Assembly (NCBI RefSeq): GCF_037975245.1
Contig: NC_092579.1
Coordinates: 27,765,666 to 27,825,665 of the forward strand
DNA length: 60,000 nt
From: Apostichopus japonicus
Lineage: Eukaryota > Echinodermata > Holothuroidea > Aspidochirotida > Stichopodidae
Direction of reading: 5' to 3'
In this document: positions 59,762 to 60,000 of the stretch, piece by piece
Position numbering within the stretch: position 1 is the first letter of the stretch
Layout: every line of letters begins with the position of its first letter
Translations under genes and position numbers: made by a program
Notes under the pieces: generated by a model
What the model was told of the DNA's origin: nothing
Seen by the model: only the letters and a program-made list of their open reading frames with translations
Database searches by the model: none

Positions 59762-60000
59762 CTAAAAATGGAAGGAACAGTCATGAGGAGATACATGGTG
59801 TGGTGTCATTCGGCACATAACCATACAGTTAGAAAGTTGCAAACGTCCCATGGGTCTAATTCGGAACAAAATTCAACAAACATATTCAATTTTCCAATTC
59901 TCGTTGGACATACACAAATGGATGACCAGCTAAATCAGACCACAAATTTTCAAAGTGTGTGACCATAATCACGCAAAGATCTAGCAATTAACATTGACGT

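Noticed and set aside
57536-57981. Trp/Leu/Val-rich minus frame of 115 codons
   Set aside because: Falls in ACC/CAA low-complexity intron sequence between well-supported exons 3 and 4, with no usable splice sites.

Overview
The window is a piece of an animal nuclear genome. It is AT-rich, with short exons (mostly 65-180 bases), GT-AG introns, tRNA-derived SINEs, DNA-transposon relics and many micro- and minisatellites. The repeat style (a SINE ending in ATT repeats, hAT-like ends reading CAGTGGCGTAGCC, a dispersed GAAACGTC stem-loop repeat) resembles marine invertebrate deuterostomes. I lean towards an echinoderm such as a sea cucumber, but the sequence alone does not settle this.

One gene fills the window, on the minus strand. 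I could chain 58 coding exons from 59761 down to 222 with matching splice phases and no in-frame stop. They encode about 2,350 residues. Domain order identifies the gene as the ZZEF1 orthologue (zinc finger ZZ-type and EF-hand domain-containing protein 1, 2,961 residues in human). The order is a DOC/APC10 domain, a second DOC-like beta-sandwich, a CUB-like segment and two adjacent ZZ zinc fingers. The first exon(s), including the EF-hand, lie beyond position 60000. Roughly the last 450 codons, the stop codon and the polyadenylation site lie below position 1. No promoter, 5' end or 3' end is visible, and I see no second gene.

Layout along the + strand: 1-6500 holds late exons, a dispersed stem-loop repeat and a GC-rich serine-rich exon. 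6500-16600 holds C-terminal-half exons, a 38-bp minisatellite abutting a splice acceptor, and a duplicated fragment of the second ZZ exon. 16000-17500 holds the two ZZ fingers. 17500-33700 holds helical middle exons, the CUB-like exons and a 2.6-kb inverted-repeat transposon. 33700-35100 holds three back-to-back satellites. 35100-49500 holds middle exons plus several hAT-like insertions and a 19-bp satellite. 49500-52000 holds a roughly 302-bp tandem array and a polypyrimidine tract. 52000-59800 holds the DOC domain and the N-terminal exons.

The most interesting non-coding signals are: the transposon with 44-bp perfect inverted repeats and an internal direct duplication; two hAT-like insertions with recognisable 8-bp target duplications; the minisatellite that has amplified a splice-acceptor-like unit next to a real acceptor; the tandem copy of half a ZZ exon; and a stem-loop repeat with a partial hammerhead-like core.
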